DNA from: Acestrorhynchus altus
Lineage: Eukaryota > Chordata > Actinopteri > Characiformes > Acestrorhynchidae
Length of the DNA stretch: 64,000 bases
Direction of reading: 5' to 3'
NCBI GenBank assembly: GCA_034509495.1
Contig: CM067521.1
Coordinates: 24,515,818-24,579,817, forward strand
Part shown: one piece after another, positions 1 through 10,988 of the stretch
Layout: every line of letters starts with the position of its first letter
How positions within the stretch are numbered: the first letter of the stretch is position 1
Program-made: the position numbers and the translations under genes
Notes under the pieces: generated by a model
Database searches by the model: none
What the model saw: the letters and a program-made list of their open reading frames with translations, nothing else
What the model was told of the DNA's origin: nothing

Positions 1-247
1 TTCATCTCTCATTTTAAAGGCCTCAGAGAGCTCTTTGGATCAGGCTACGATGATACAACTCACCTTAACAATCAAGAGCAAACCAAACTAATGTCTGAGG
101 TTTCAATAAGAGCCTCCAACCGAGTTTAATCAAGGTCTAATCAGTGGCTGCTGACGTGGTGCAGTTCTAGGTTTTAAGTAGTAATAAATGTGGATGCTTT
201 TTTATTTGGTTTTAAACCAAATTAGAACATTTTTGCTTTTCCTCACA

Positions 248-283
<36 letters not shown>

Positions 284-336
284 GAAAGAAAAAGAAAGAA
301 AAAGAAAGAAAGAAAAAGAAAGAAAGAAAAAGAAAA
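248..336 (+). repeat. (GAAA)n microsatellite
   Basis: Purine-only GAAA/GAAAAA repeats in the twf2 intron. Confidence 0.95.
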
Positions 337-440
337 ATATATCATCTTTTGGATCCATAAATTAAATTTGGGGTAGTTTTGTTTTCATGCATTTTTGTTA
401 ATTAAACTTTACAAAATAATGTTTAAATATAGATTAAATG

Positions 441-590
441 TGTACACAAATAAGCCATAACATTATGACCTCCTCCTTGTTTCTACACTCACTGTCCATC
501 GGCCCACTGTTGTCAGCTCCACAGTGTTTAAACCCCATGTCCACTCACTGTCCACTCTACTAGACACTCCTACCTAGTTGCTCGATAGAG
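441..590 (+). repeat. foldback element, outer end fragment
   Basis: This fragment preserves the outer terminus (AAGCCATAACATTATGACC, then ACTCACTGTCC) and part of the core hairpin. It sits in the twf2 intron that opens the window. Confidence 0.7.
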
Positions 591-795
591 CACCCTGAAA
601 GACGTTCTACAGATTTTTAGTTTGGAATTCCTCTTGAGCTGTGCAGTGTATCAAGTTTATGTTGAGGTCTGCCCAGCACATAGATGAAGTATGCAGTCCA
701 TGCAGTAAGAGATAAAGAGTCCATGATTCAGAGCTATTTTGGGGCACAGACTGATAAGCAGCAGGATTTGTGGTAGAAGTGCTGTGTGATATGAG

Positions 796-799
<4 letters not shown>

Positions 800-844
<45 letters not shown>
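800..844 (+). repeat. (TG)n microsatellite before a twf2 acceptor
   Basis: About 22 TG units end 18 bases before the AG of the 3' splice site at 862. Confidence 0.95.
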
Positions 845-862
845 TGTGTTTGTGTGTTTTAG

Positions 863-3800
863 AGCAGCTGGTGTTGGGGGCATACAGAGAGCTCTCTCAG
901 AGCTGGGACAGGGACTATGACCCGTGTATTCTTCCTCTACTGGACTCGTTGGAGCCGTGTTATATTCTGTTCCGGCTGGACACCCAGAACCAGCAGGGCT
1001 ACGAGTGGCTCTTCCTCTCCTGGTCACCAGACCAGTGTCCGGTATGTGGAAACAGGCCAAAAAAAAAAGCACCTTCAGCACCACACACACGTACACCTGT
1101 TTCTCTGCAGACTTTATTCTCCTCCTTTCACCCTCAACTTCAATGATCAGGACTCCACAGGACCACCACAGAGCAGATATGATGTGGGTGGTGGGTCATT
1201 CTCAGCACTGCTGTCACACTGACATGGTGGTGGTGTGTTAGTGTGTGTTGCTGGTACGAGTGGATCAGACACAGCAGTGCTGCTGGAGTGCTTAAACACC
1301 ACAGTGTCACTGCTGGACCGAGAACAGTCCACCAACCAGAAATGTCCAGCCGACAGCGTCCTGTGAGCAGTGTCCTATGACCACTGATGAAGGACTAGAG
1401 GACGACCAACACAAACTGTGCAGAAACAGATGAGCTTCTGTCTCTGACTTTACATCTAAAAGGTGGAAACACTCGGTAGGAGTGTCTGATAGAGTGGACA
1501 GTGAGTGGACACGGTGTTTAAACACTCCAGCAGCACCGCTGTGTCTGATCCACTCGTACCAGCAACACACACTAACACACCACCACCATGTCAGTGTGAC
1601 TGCAGTGCTGAGAATGACCCACCACCTACATAATATCTGCTCTGTGGTGGTCCTGTGGGGTCCTGATCATTGAAGATCAGGGTGGAAGGAGGAGAGTAAA
1701 GTCTGCAGAGAAACAGATGAACTACAGTCTGAATTATAGAACTACAACGTAAAAGTGGAAACCAGAAACATATACAAACAGCACTCATTTCTGGCACAGG
1801 GGTACCCTTGATTCTGCACATGTAGTGTAGCTGAGACAGGTGTACCACCATGAGAACACTCAGATACCTTCATATGAACACTGTGACAGTTGAGTTTGCT
1901 GAGCTTGATTGTGTTCTCACACTCCGGTCCACGCAGGTACGGTTGAAGATGGTATACGCTGCCACTCGTGCCACACTGAAGAAGGAGTTTGGTAGCAGTC
2001 ACATCAAAGACGAACTATTTGGGACCACACAGGTAGAATTTATTTGTTTGTACACCAACACATATAATGCTGCATTAATATTTGAATATTAAACTATTAT
2101 TGTTGGGCATCCAAAGAATATTACATCGAAATGGGATTTAAATCACATTATAGGCTTATTATATTATTAGGGCTGCACAATGTATCGTTTCAGCATCGTC
2201 ATCGCAATGTGTGCATATGCAATAGTCATGTCGCAGGACATGCAATGTCACACCACCACCGTGTCAGTGTGACTGCAGTGCTGAGAATGACCCTCCACCC
2301 ACATCATAGCTGCTCTGTGGTGGTCCTGTGGGGTCCTGATCATTGAAGATCAGGGTGAAAGGAGGAGAGTAAAGTCTGCAGAGAAACAGATGAACTACAG
2401 TCTGCAGTTTTTTTTCTTGTTCTAGTTCTAGTCTAGGGTTTGGGTGGGACAAAGGGGTGGCAAAAGGAAGTCATTTCTCCTACAAACATCTGCTGCTGTT
2501 AATTTTAATCCACTGCATTTGTTCTAACTTTCCCTTTTCCTGTTACAGTTCACATTCTGCACTATAATGTCATTAGACCTGGAGCCTTTGCTTAGGTCTT
2601 TCCAAGTCAGGTGACAAAAGTCATACTGGATTATCTGAGTGTCCTACTCTGACCCGCAGGAGGACGTGTGTTTCCAGGGTTACCTCCGCCACCTGTCCTC
2701 CTGCTCCAGTCCTGCGCCCCTTACTTCAGCCGAGCAGGAGCTTCATCAGATCAAAGCCACTGAGGTCAGCCAATCCTCGTCTGACCTTATCTGGCCTGTA
2801 TTGACATTAGAACATGAATAGAGGAGGTTTATTATTATTATTAATAATAATAATAATGATAATAAATAAATAAATAAGCCTGTACTGCACTCTGCTGTAC
2901 TACGCATGTAAAATAGCCAAGCTGTGATTGGATCCTTTTTTACTTTTGCTTTGGGGCTACCAATCAGAATCAGATGGACACAGGGGTCACAAGTAAGATA
3001 AGATACAAGTGTAAGTGGTCCTCAGGCCAAATGCAATCACTCCTTTTAGCCAATCATTAACATTTATTTTCAACCCCGTTTTCCGCACGTCGAATCGGAC
3101 AGTCGCTGCTCTCTACCACCTTTTCTCAATCCATGAATCCCGTCAAACACTCCAGAGGCATTTGTAGCTTGATCATACTCATACTCAGCGTCATCTGCAA
3201 GAAGTTACTGCCACCTTAAACACGCAAGGTGCCTAATTTTTTGTCCGGGAGCTTAATTGTGAACATACATATGTTTAATGTTTCTGACATTTACTAACAT
3301 GTAAATGCTGTCCTGTTATAAAGAGGACAATGGAAACCTGTGGACATAAGACCCATTTTTATTACATTGAAAAATCAGTTGACATGCAATAAGCCTCCAA
3401 AGCAAAACTCGTAAAATCGCAAAAACGGTTCTGAAGGCAGCGCTGCCCCTGAGGCAGAAGGTTCAGAGAATAACCAATTAAAATAATCAGTAGGCAGAGC
3501 TTTATAAACATGTACCTGCTCCTCAGAGCTCCATACACCATGTTCCAAATTATTATGCAAATTAGATTTGTGTCATAAAGATGAAATTTTTTGTTTTCCA
3601 ATTAAATGACCACTTTCGTCCATGGTACAAAAAGAAGAACCATGCCCTCCATTACAAAATCATCTTGGTGGATGTTTTGAAAAGGTGTGCAGTTCCGTTT
3701 GAGATGCTGTTTGTTTTTAAGAACTTATTTTTACATGTTGATGGAAGACCATCAGTTCACCACCAGTTCACAGCATGCCAGCGCAGAGAGGGCCATGAAT

Positions 3801-4960
3801 CCTGCAGATGCCTTGAAGGCAGGTCTTCTAGCTTTCCAACCAACACCATATAAAACCAATCTGTTGAAAACAAACAACATCTCAATCTCAAACTTTATAT
3901 ATAAAGCTCTGAGGAACAGATACACCTTTCTAAAGCTCAGCCTACCAACCAGTTGTCATTGGTTACTCTTAATCAGTGGTGGTTGTTCTGCCTCAGAGGC
4001 AGAGCTGCCCTCAGAACTGTTTTGAGGTGTGATTTTGCACACGAGCAAAGCGCTTGACACTGATCATCTGCATGAGAGCGCTTTAGTCTAATCATAGCAG
4101 ATATGTGATGTTTTTTGTGTGCAAATGACCTTAATGATGCTTTATTGCTTGGAAATGCATCTGACAGGACAAAGTTGTTTGGGTAAGTTCTCGATACTGT
4201 GATGTGCTTCAAAGTTTGTACCTTTCAGATGAAACTAATTCACAACCAGGATTGCAGTGGATATAATTAGTCAGAACTTTTCTCTATAATTGTGAATCTT
4301 TTCGGTAAAATAGGCAGAAACTCTGCGGTTACGTGGTGATTCTGTTATTGAGCCCAGCTTCTGAAAAGGTTCTGTATGACTGGTTTGATGTGCTCTGTAT
4401 AACCAGTTCTGAACTGGGGCTGAAGAAAACCTGGCTACAGTACTTTTGATGTTTGATATTTTGATTATTTCACTGCTAAGGCATGTAATGCAACTTTAGT
4501 GAATATTAATCAGGACTAAACTGCCCTCCATCTTTCTTTGTCTTCCCTCTGGACCCTTGAGAATTGCACTTTGTTTGTTTGTCTTATTGTGGAACCAAAA
4601 ACCCTGTATATAAATATAGTGTATGTTTTTATGTGTGTATATATGTTATTAATAAAAAAATGCCTTATAGGAGGAACGAAGAAGAGTGGCTGCTCCATCT
4701 GGGCGAGGGAAGGTAAACAGTGTTTCATGCTTCTCAGATCTTTTTTTGATATGGGATTTTTCAGCTGTTGCCTCTTTGTGTGTTGACGATCGCGGTGTAT
4801 ATATCTGTGTTTATGTGTATTTAAGGGGAAGACAGAGATCAGTGTGGAGAGTAAGCATTCGACTCTGCAGGGTTTGGCATTTCCGTTACAGGAGGCCGTT
4901 AAACGAGCCTTAGAGCAACTCAAACAGAGACGCATCAACTACATCCAGCTAGTGAGTTCA

Positions 4961-4996
<36 letters not shown>

Positions 4997-7158
4997 CCAC
5001 ATACACACACACAGGTACATCATATCCTGCACACTAACACCAAACACCAAAAAATACATGTCACTGTGCACTGTCCACTCTATCAGCTCCTCTGTCCACA
5101 CAGGAGCTCTTTGTGGTTCTATGATTCCAGACTGTAGTTCATCTGTTTCTCCGCAGACTTTATTCTCCTCCTTTCACCCTGATCTTCAATGATCAGGACC
5201 CCACAGGACCACCACAGAGCAGCTGTGGGTGTGGGTGGTGGGTCATTCTCAGCACTGCAGTCACACTGACGTGGTGGTGGTGTGTTAGGGTGTGTTGCGC
5301 TGGTAGGACTGGTTCACACCCTGTGTCTGTGTGCTTTCTCAGAGACTGGACACTGAGAGAGAGACGATTGAGCTGGTCCACACTAACCCCACAGAGACCC
5401 GTGAGCTGCCAGCCAGAATCCCTGCCGATGCCCCTCGCTACCATTTCTTCTTATACAAGCACTCTCATCAGGGTCAGAGCATGGAGGCTGTGGGTCAGTG
5501 TCTCGCTCACCGTAACAGAACTCTTTCTGCAGTTAAGCCTTTATCCTCTAGATGGCACAATACACAGTGTCCAGTCAGTCTGCCTCTTCATGGACATCCT
5601 CTACCGCAGGAGTCACCAACCCTGCTCCTGGACAGCTACCTTCCTGCAGGTGTCAGCTCCCCTTTCAGCCAATCAAGAGCTTCTGAAGGCAGTGATTAGT
5701 TGGATCAGATAGGGTGGATTAGGGTTGGATTTAAAGGCTGCAGGAAAGTAGTTCTCAAGGAGCAGGGTTGGTGATCCCTGTACATCACAGCAGATTATAC
5801 CGAATATAATATTTCGTATAATATTGACATCCTTTTTTTTCATCCCATTTTGTCCTCTGTGTCTGTCTTTCTCAGTGTTCATCTACTCCATGCCCGGCTA
5901 CGTCTGTAGCATTAAGGAGCGGATGCTCTACTCTAGCTGCAAGAACCGACTGCTGGAGGAAGTGGAGAGAGAATACCACATAGAGATCACCAAGAAGGTC
6001 ATTAACACAGCTCCACAATATGTCAGAACGTGGACATGCTTTGCAATGAATGCATTCAGATACTTTAAGTCTCGTCTCGTCTCGTCTAGTCCCTGCAGAG
6101 AAGCATTGCCAGTAGAATCGGATGCCCTGGAGCACATAAACATGAACATTTTGGCACCGTGCCTAATGCCGGGTGTGGGTTAGAGGGGTATAAAGCTCCC
6201 TGGCACTGATCCACTGTGTTCTCTGGAACTCCAGTACTTTTGGGATGAGTTAGGAAGTTGGGGATGAGTTGGTGTGGTGATAATCCATACTTTTGTCATT
6301 GAATCAAATCATAATGTAGTAGAAAGCCATCCCACAGTAGAGACAGTTACTCCAACAATGAATTGACATGTGTCCCATTGTATTCAGCAATGAATAGACA
6401 TGTGTCCCAATTCTGGGAAACATTCCTGGGAAACCCATGTTGTGTGGGAGCATTATGCTGCTGCTGCTGATCTGTTAGTGTTCCTCCTATCAGTACGAGG
6501 GGACTGTCGCATGCGGTGCTCCCATCACACCGGCAGTTGGGGCAGCGTGTCGCTGCACAGCAAAGGCAGGATTGAAGTGCTCACTACAAGACTGCCATAT
6601 TCAAACCTGACCATCATCAGATCCCTACGAGAACCTGGATTCCAGGTTCATAGCAGTCCATGTTTCTCGTTCGCAACATCACTGCTCACAAAGGCAATGG
6701 TGACTTGGTCAGAACGGCCTAGATGGCGAGCAGTTTGTTGAAATCCTGTGCCTCGCCCCACCTCTCGAAGTCTGCCGACGTTTAGCAGTCTGTGCACAGA
6801 TAAACGGGTTTGTTTGACAGCATTTATTGGCTCGACCAAAACACGGTACGATAGGAAACCCTGAGGAGCATTGAGGAACCCTGAGGAACATTACTTAAGG
6901 ATTTTAAAATTGGTTGCTTGGCTCCTAAAAAAAAGAATTCCGTTCCCTGTCCATATCTCTGTGTCTCTCCATGTCTCTGGGTCTATACAGATGGAGATCG
7001 ACAGCGGAGAGGGCCTGACAGAAGAGTATTTATATGAAGAAGTTCACCCTAAGCCACAGGCTCTGAAACAAGCCTTCACCAAGCCAAAGGGCCCTACAGG
7101 GAAAAGGGGGAACAAGCGGCTGATCAAAGGAGCTGGGGAGAATGGAGAGGAGAGCTGA
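863..7158 (+). CDS. twf2: twinfilin-2, 5' partial, seven core exons
   Basis: Twinfilin binds ADP-actin monomers and caps filament barbed ends in the cytoplasm through two ADF-H domains. Exons seen: 863-1041, 1937-2032, 2660-2764, 4826-4951, 5343-5493, 5876-5997, 6991-7158, all with GT/AG borders and matching phases. They encode about 314 residues; vertebrate twinfilin-2 has about 349, so the initiator exon(s), about 35 codons, lie upstream of the window. Diagnostic stretches are YEWLFLSWSPDQCPVRLKM, YAATRATLKKEFG and HLSSCSSPAPLTSAEQEL (first ADF-H and linker), then RYHFFLYKHSHQG, IYSMPGYVCSIKERMLYSSC and YEEVHPKPQALKQAF (second ADF-H), and a basic tail ending GENGEES. The basic tail and LVHTNP/VHPK segments resemble TWF2 more than TWF1. 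Stop TGA is at 7156-7158. Which fish twf2 duplicate this is cannot be told here. Confidence 0.95.
1098..1750 (+). repeat. foldback element, near-complete copy in twf2 intron
   Basis: Both arms and the core are present between twf2 exons 863-1041 and 1937-2032. It begins 57 bases after the first of these exons. Confidence 0.85.
2249..2407 (+). repeat. foldback element, single-arm fragment
   Basis: Only the right arm remains, from CACCACCACCGTGTCAGTG to GAACTACAGTCTG, within a twf2 intron. Confidence 0.8.
3427..4019. mobile_element. inverted-repeat element carrying a transposase scrap
   Basis: GGTTCTGAAGGCAGCGCTGC at 3427 and its diverged reverse complement (TTCTGCCTCAGAGGCAGAGC, 3986 onward) end two arms of about 115-125 bases. 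The middle includes 3597-3668, whose translation ...FRPWYKKKNHALHYKIILV resembles the C-terminal catalytic part of fish Tc1/mariner-like transposases. It sits in twf2 intron 2764-4826. Confidence 0.65.
4671..4712 (+). other. twf2: candidate in-frame cassette microexon of twf2
   Basis: A 42-nt stretch lies between TTATAG and GTAAAC. It is open in phase 0, the same phase as the flanking twf2 exons (2660-2764 and 4826-4951), and would add 14 residues, EERRRVAAPSGRGK, in the linker between the ADF-H domains. Mammalian twinfilins as I know them have no such insert here, and skipping it gives the expected KATE/GKTEISVES junction. The upstream pyrimidine tract is poor. It could be an alternative exon or chance. 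Confidence 0.35.
4962..4993 (+). repeat. (AC)n microsatellite after a twf2 donor
   Basis: Begins 10 bases after the donor at 4952. Confidence 0.9.
5067..5312 (+). repeat. foldback element, left-arm fragment next to a twf2 acceptor
   Basis: The left arm runs to about 5312, 30 bases before twf2 exon 5343, so the branch-point region of this intron is at the edge of the insertion. Confidence 0.8.
5611..5784. mobile_element. short palindromic MITE
   Basis: CACCAACCCTGCTCCTGGA at the left and GGAGCAGGGTTGGTGAT at the right are inverted termini about 170 bases apart. This is a type of MITE common in fish. It occupies the twf2 intron between 5493 and 5876. Confidence 0.75.
6065..6425 (-). mobile_element. 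non-autonomous DNA element, family of the 61952 copy
   Basis: Segments such as TGCCAGTAGAATCGGATGCC, CACCGTGCCTAATGCCGGG and TTTTGGGATGAGTT match, in reverse orientation, the element at 61952-62262 and the other copies listed. It lies in the last twf2 intron. Confidence 0.6.
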
Positions 7159-7388
7159 AATGGAGCCGCTCCACATCGGACGAACCCCCGTGTTTCGAAT
7201 GCTTCTCCTGTGGACCCGTGGACCGCTGCTGTCTGACCTGCTCTCTACCTTTCATTCCTGCTTGCCCTTATTCTGGTTTCATTCACCTCTCTTTCCTGCT
7301 TGATGAACTATCCCCCGTTGCTTACTTTGACCCAAGGCCACATGGATGACCACCACAACATTCTGATTATTTTACACGTCACTACTCA

Positions 7389-7394
7389 AATAAA
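7389..7394 (+). terminator. polyadenylation signal of twf2
   Basis: AATAAA occurs 231 bases after the twf2 stop codon, inside the presumed 3' UTR. It is the first canonical signal downstream of the stop. Confidence 0.6.
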
Positions 7395-7559
7395 ACGTGT
7401 CTCTGTACATTTAAACTGCAGCCTGCTTCTCTTTTCTCTTTCTTTCCCAGAAACGTATCTGCAGCTTAACAGGCCTCTTCACTGCTGATGTTAAAGGGTC
7501 TCAGATACAAATTAAAGCAAGTTCAGCTTAGGGGTCTTGGTCGCTTGTCATTGTGACAT

Positions 7560-7860
7560 GACCACTGTGTACCCAGGCTGTACCCAGTCTGTACCCAGTA
7601 CGTACCCAGTCTGTACCCAGTACGTACCCAGTCTGTATCCAGGCTGTACCCAGTCTGTATCCAGGTTGTGCCCAGTCTGTACCCAGTACGTACCCAGGTT
7701 GTACCCAGGTTGTACCTAGGCTGACCCCAGTCTGTACCCAGTCTATACCCAGGTTGTATCTAGGCTGACCCCAGTTTGTACCCAGGTTGTACCTAGGCTG
7801 ACCCCAAGCTGTACCCAGGTTGTGTCCAAGTTGTACCTTGGCTGTACCCAGGCTCTATGT
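7560..7860 (+). repeat. minisatellite, 11-12 base unit
   Basis: About 25 variable copies of a TGTACCCAGTC/GTACCCAGGT unit lie just beyond the twf2 polyadenylation signal. The reading frame across it is a repeat artefact. Confidence 0.9.
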
Positions 7861-7905
7861 ATAATAGCGTCAGCCAATAGGAAGAGATTATTTATTTACA
7901 TGTAC

Positions 7906-8030
7906 AGCCCTGAAGTGCCCTTGAGCAAGACACTTAACCCCCCAGCTGCTCCCTGGGTGCTGCCCACCCCTCCGGGCACGTGAATCGCTGTGGATGGGTT
8001 AAATGCGGAGGCCGAATTCCCCTGTTCCTC
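7906..8030 (+). repeat. SINE body fragment
   Basis: GAAGTGCCCTTGAGCAAGAC, CTGCCCACCCCTCCGGGCAC and GGATGGGTTAAATGCGGAGG are the body of the tRNA-derived SINE that also occurs at 18750, 19385 and 25430. The tRNA head is missing here. Confidence 0.75.
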
Positions 8031-8284
8031 AGAGAAGCTGACTGAAAGAAAAGCTGTGTCTGTTCATCTCCCAGAGCTGAAGATCTAATGAACTGGAACA
8101 TAAAGCCGTAGAGACGTGACTGAGCTCACACTGTGTGAAAGTACAGCAGCAGACAGGAGAAGGGCAGCTTCCAAAGCCTTTGATCTGCTGCTCAGTTCAG
8201 AGAAGAGCAGGCGCCGTGAGCCACTGTCCTTCTGAGCGGCTGCTGCAGCTTTCCAGGAAAGCCGCTTACCAGGAAAGTCATCCG

Positions 8285-8405
8285 GCACGCATTACAGGAA
8301 GCCCCGCCCGCAGCCCCCCAGACCCCGCCCCCGGCCAATCAGCCGCCGAGCTGAGTGCGGGTGGGCGGGGACTGTCGGAACACGGCTGGTGGGGGAAAAC
8401 AAACA
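8285..8405. promoter_or_regulatory. GC-box/CCAAT cluster between twf2 and cish
   Basis: Several CCCCGCCC/GGGCGGGG Sp1-type boxes flank a CCAAT (about 8335-8339) in a very GC-rich 120-base stretch. It lies 1.2 kb before the cish start. No exon of a recognisable gene is attached. It may be a distal cish promoter or the promoter of a noncoding transcript. Confidence 0.35.
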
Positions 8406-8619
8406 CACGCAGTAGGAGGGGAAGCGGCAGGGTTGCCAGATTCGCTTATTTATAAACAGCACAAACATGAATATGATTTGATTTGTTACTTTATAATAAT
8501 AAACTACAAAATGTACAATACTTCAAAACAGCTGTTTATGTAACCTGGAATTCTGACCTGGAATTCAAGAATGAACAGAAAATATTAAGAAAAAACGAGG
8601 TGAGAGAGAGGAGATGAGA

Positions 8620-9265
8620 AAATCAAATCAACTTTATTTTCACATTAGACACTGTGAGTGAAAAACCTAAACTTAAGTCCCTCTCAGTAATAAAACAGAT
8701 GCACAAAAAAACAAAATAAAGATAAAAATACAGTTATAAGTAATTTATAAGTATTTACACATTAATTTACACCATACAATACACTATGCATGCAGGTATA
8801 ATAACACAACAATAATAACACCGAAAATGAATGAGCTTATTCATAAATAAAGATTGGCAGGGGACTTAAGGTAGTAGTTCTTATGAAATGAATTCTTTTA
8901 GATTGTGGGCTTCAGCTTCAGCTTTTATAAAGGTAAAATACACCTATATATAATATTTACACATGAATTTACACTGAATATCAGAATCAAAATCACTTCG
9001 TTCATCCCAGAGGGAAATTGCAAATGAGCTGCACCCATCTATATAAATATAAAATAGAAAGATTAAAAATGAGAATAAAAATAAGCAGAATAAACACTTT
9101 GAATCAACAATATACTAATATACACTATATATCATGCATGCACGTATAATAATGATAATACTAGGAAAATGAATTAGATTATAAATAAATAAAGCTTGGC
9201 CGGGGATTAAAGGTGGTAGTTCTTATGAAATGAAGAGAATATTTGGGGCTTCAGTTTGTGTAGGA
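8620..9265. repeat. tandem pair of about 320-base repeat copies upstream of cish
   Basis: 8620-8935 and 8945-9265 share, in the same order, ATTTACAC, CATGCATGCA/CGTATAATAA, AAAATGAAT and GTAGTTCTTATGAAATGA. The second starts with TCACTTCGTTCATCCCAGAG, typical of fish LINE 3' ends. They end within 100 bases of the STAT-site cluster. Confidence 0.65.
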
Positions 9266-9359
9266 GGGTTTAAGACACTGGGGGATTTGTGTACCTGGCA
9301 ACCCCGAGCAGCGGTCCTCTCCGAACCAATGGGAAGGCGGCTGAAAGTCGCGAGCGCAG

Positions 9360-9454
9360 TTCTGCGAAGCGAGACGCGCGGACTGCGGGCTCACGCGCAC
9401 ACACGCAGGCAGCGCTTTCTGGGAATCCGGTTCCAGCAGCGGTGTTCCCGAGAA
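9360..9454 (+). promoter_or_regulatory. cluster of STAT-type sites in the cish promoter/5' UTR
   Basis: Two perfect TTCN3GAA palindromes, TTCTGCGAA (9360-9368) and TTCTGGGAA (9417-9425), and one TTCN4GAA, TTCCCGAGAA (9445-9454), lie within 200 bases before the cish ATG. A CCAAT box is at 9326-9330. The DNA here is GC-rich with many CpGs and has no clear TATA box. Mammalian CISH is a textbook STAT5 target with tandem STAT5 sites in its promoter. The motifs are seen; their function is inferred. Confidence 0.7.
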
Positions 9455-9556
9455 GCCGCCCTGCGCCGAGTGTTCCCGGAGCGGCGGAGCGATGTCAGTG
9501 CTCGGCCCGGACCGGAGCGCCCCGGGCCGGCAGGCAGAACCGCGGGACCGGCCGTG

Positions 9557-10948
9557 ATGATCTTGTGTTTACCGAGGTAAGGAGTCCGGCTCTGTCCGAA
9601 ATGCGTGGGCGGAGGGATACATGCATATCAATACTTCCAGTCCGCTGTGTTTACTTTAAGGAATGTCGACATTTTTCCATGTCATTTCTTTCTTTCTGTA
9701 GTATCCCGGATGTGTTTCCGATCTCTCACCGAAAACTCAGAACCAAATACTAACAAACGCTGAAGAAATAGAAGAACTACTTTTCCTTCCGCCTTATTCC
9801 TCCGCTCCCACAGGGCAATAGTGAAAGAGTGAAATAGTGAAAAGTAGTGATATCACTGATTTTCCATTCGATCCGATTACTAACAAGGCGAACAGTTACT
9901 AATATCACTTTACAATAACGTTTATTATATAGAATTCAGTACTAATTCACTACTTTTCACTATTTCACCATTTTTCACTATGAGCTGAAGAACAATATAT
10001 ATAGGGAGAGACATAAATAATGTTGTAATTGAGGAACTAATTTTCCTTCCACCTTATTCCTCCTCTCCCACAGGGCAATAGTGAAAAAGAGTGAAATAGT
10101 GAAAAGTAATGATGTCACTAATTTTGCAATAGACCAGAAAGTTTCTTTCTTGCTTTTTAATCACTTATTAATAAAATTTTCAACTCAAAATTCAGTAACA
10201 AGAGCTACTTTTCACTTTTTCACTATAGTTCACTATGAGTAGAAGAATAAGGTGGAAGGAAAAGTAGTTCCTATGTAATGTCACTATTTATCTTGTATTT
10301 ACTACGTAGGACTTTCCCTTCTGCCTTATTCTTCTGCTCCCACAGGGCAATAGTGAACAATAGTGAAACAGTGCAGTGCAGGCAGCCAACAGAGAGATTT
10401 ACTCAGAATTGGCAGCAGACCGTATCGGTATATCGCCTTGGTATTACTCTGTATCGGATCAAATGCAGAGTCAGTGGTATCGTCCGTCCCTACTTTAGAG
10501 AACATTTTGTCCTCAGCTAAGAAAAACTTTGCCTTCTGAACAGAGGAATTGAAAGACGAAGCCGAAATCTATTAAAAGTACAAATCTACAAAAGTAATCA
10601 TTCTCTTATCTGTTAATAATATTGGTGTTGTTAGATGTGCTGTATTATGTAATATGATTCTTTATATTATATGATTCTTTATTCGTTTTCTACATTAAGA
10701 ATAAACAAAGGAACCATGCGCACAATCAACCTTCCAATAGTGCAGTCCAGTGCTCGTCCAGTTTTGTAGCTAGACGAACAGTCGTCCCAAACATAGCTGA
10801 GAAAGAAAAAAGGCAGAGCTGTGACGTGCAAAAAAAGAAAAGGGGGACAAAGGCATGCATGCTTGTAAACTACACCTCTACAGAGTATACGTAATCCTCA
10901 CCATCGTCTCGTCCCTTACTGACATGAGACACTACCTTATATATACCC

Positions 10949-10988
<40 letters not shown>

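Noticed and set aside
1093..1750. Many 60-90 residue frames containing TECLHLVDVKSETEAHLFLHS
   Set aside because: The same peptide recurs at every foldback copy in either direction because the element's arms are palindromic; it is not a transposase.
4516..4938. 140-residue frame on the minus strand
   Set aside because: It crosses twf2 exon 4826-4951 in antisense and shows no family similarity.
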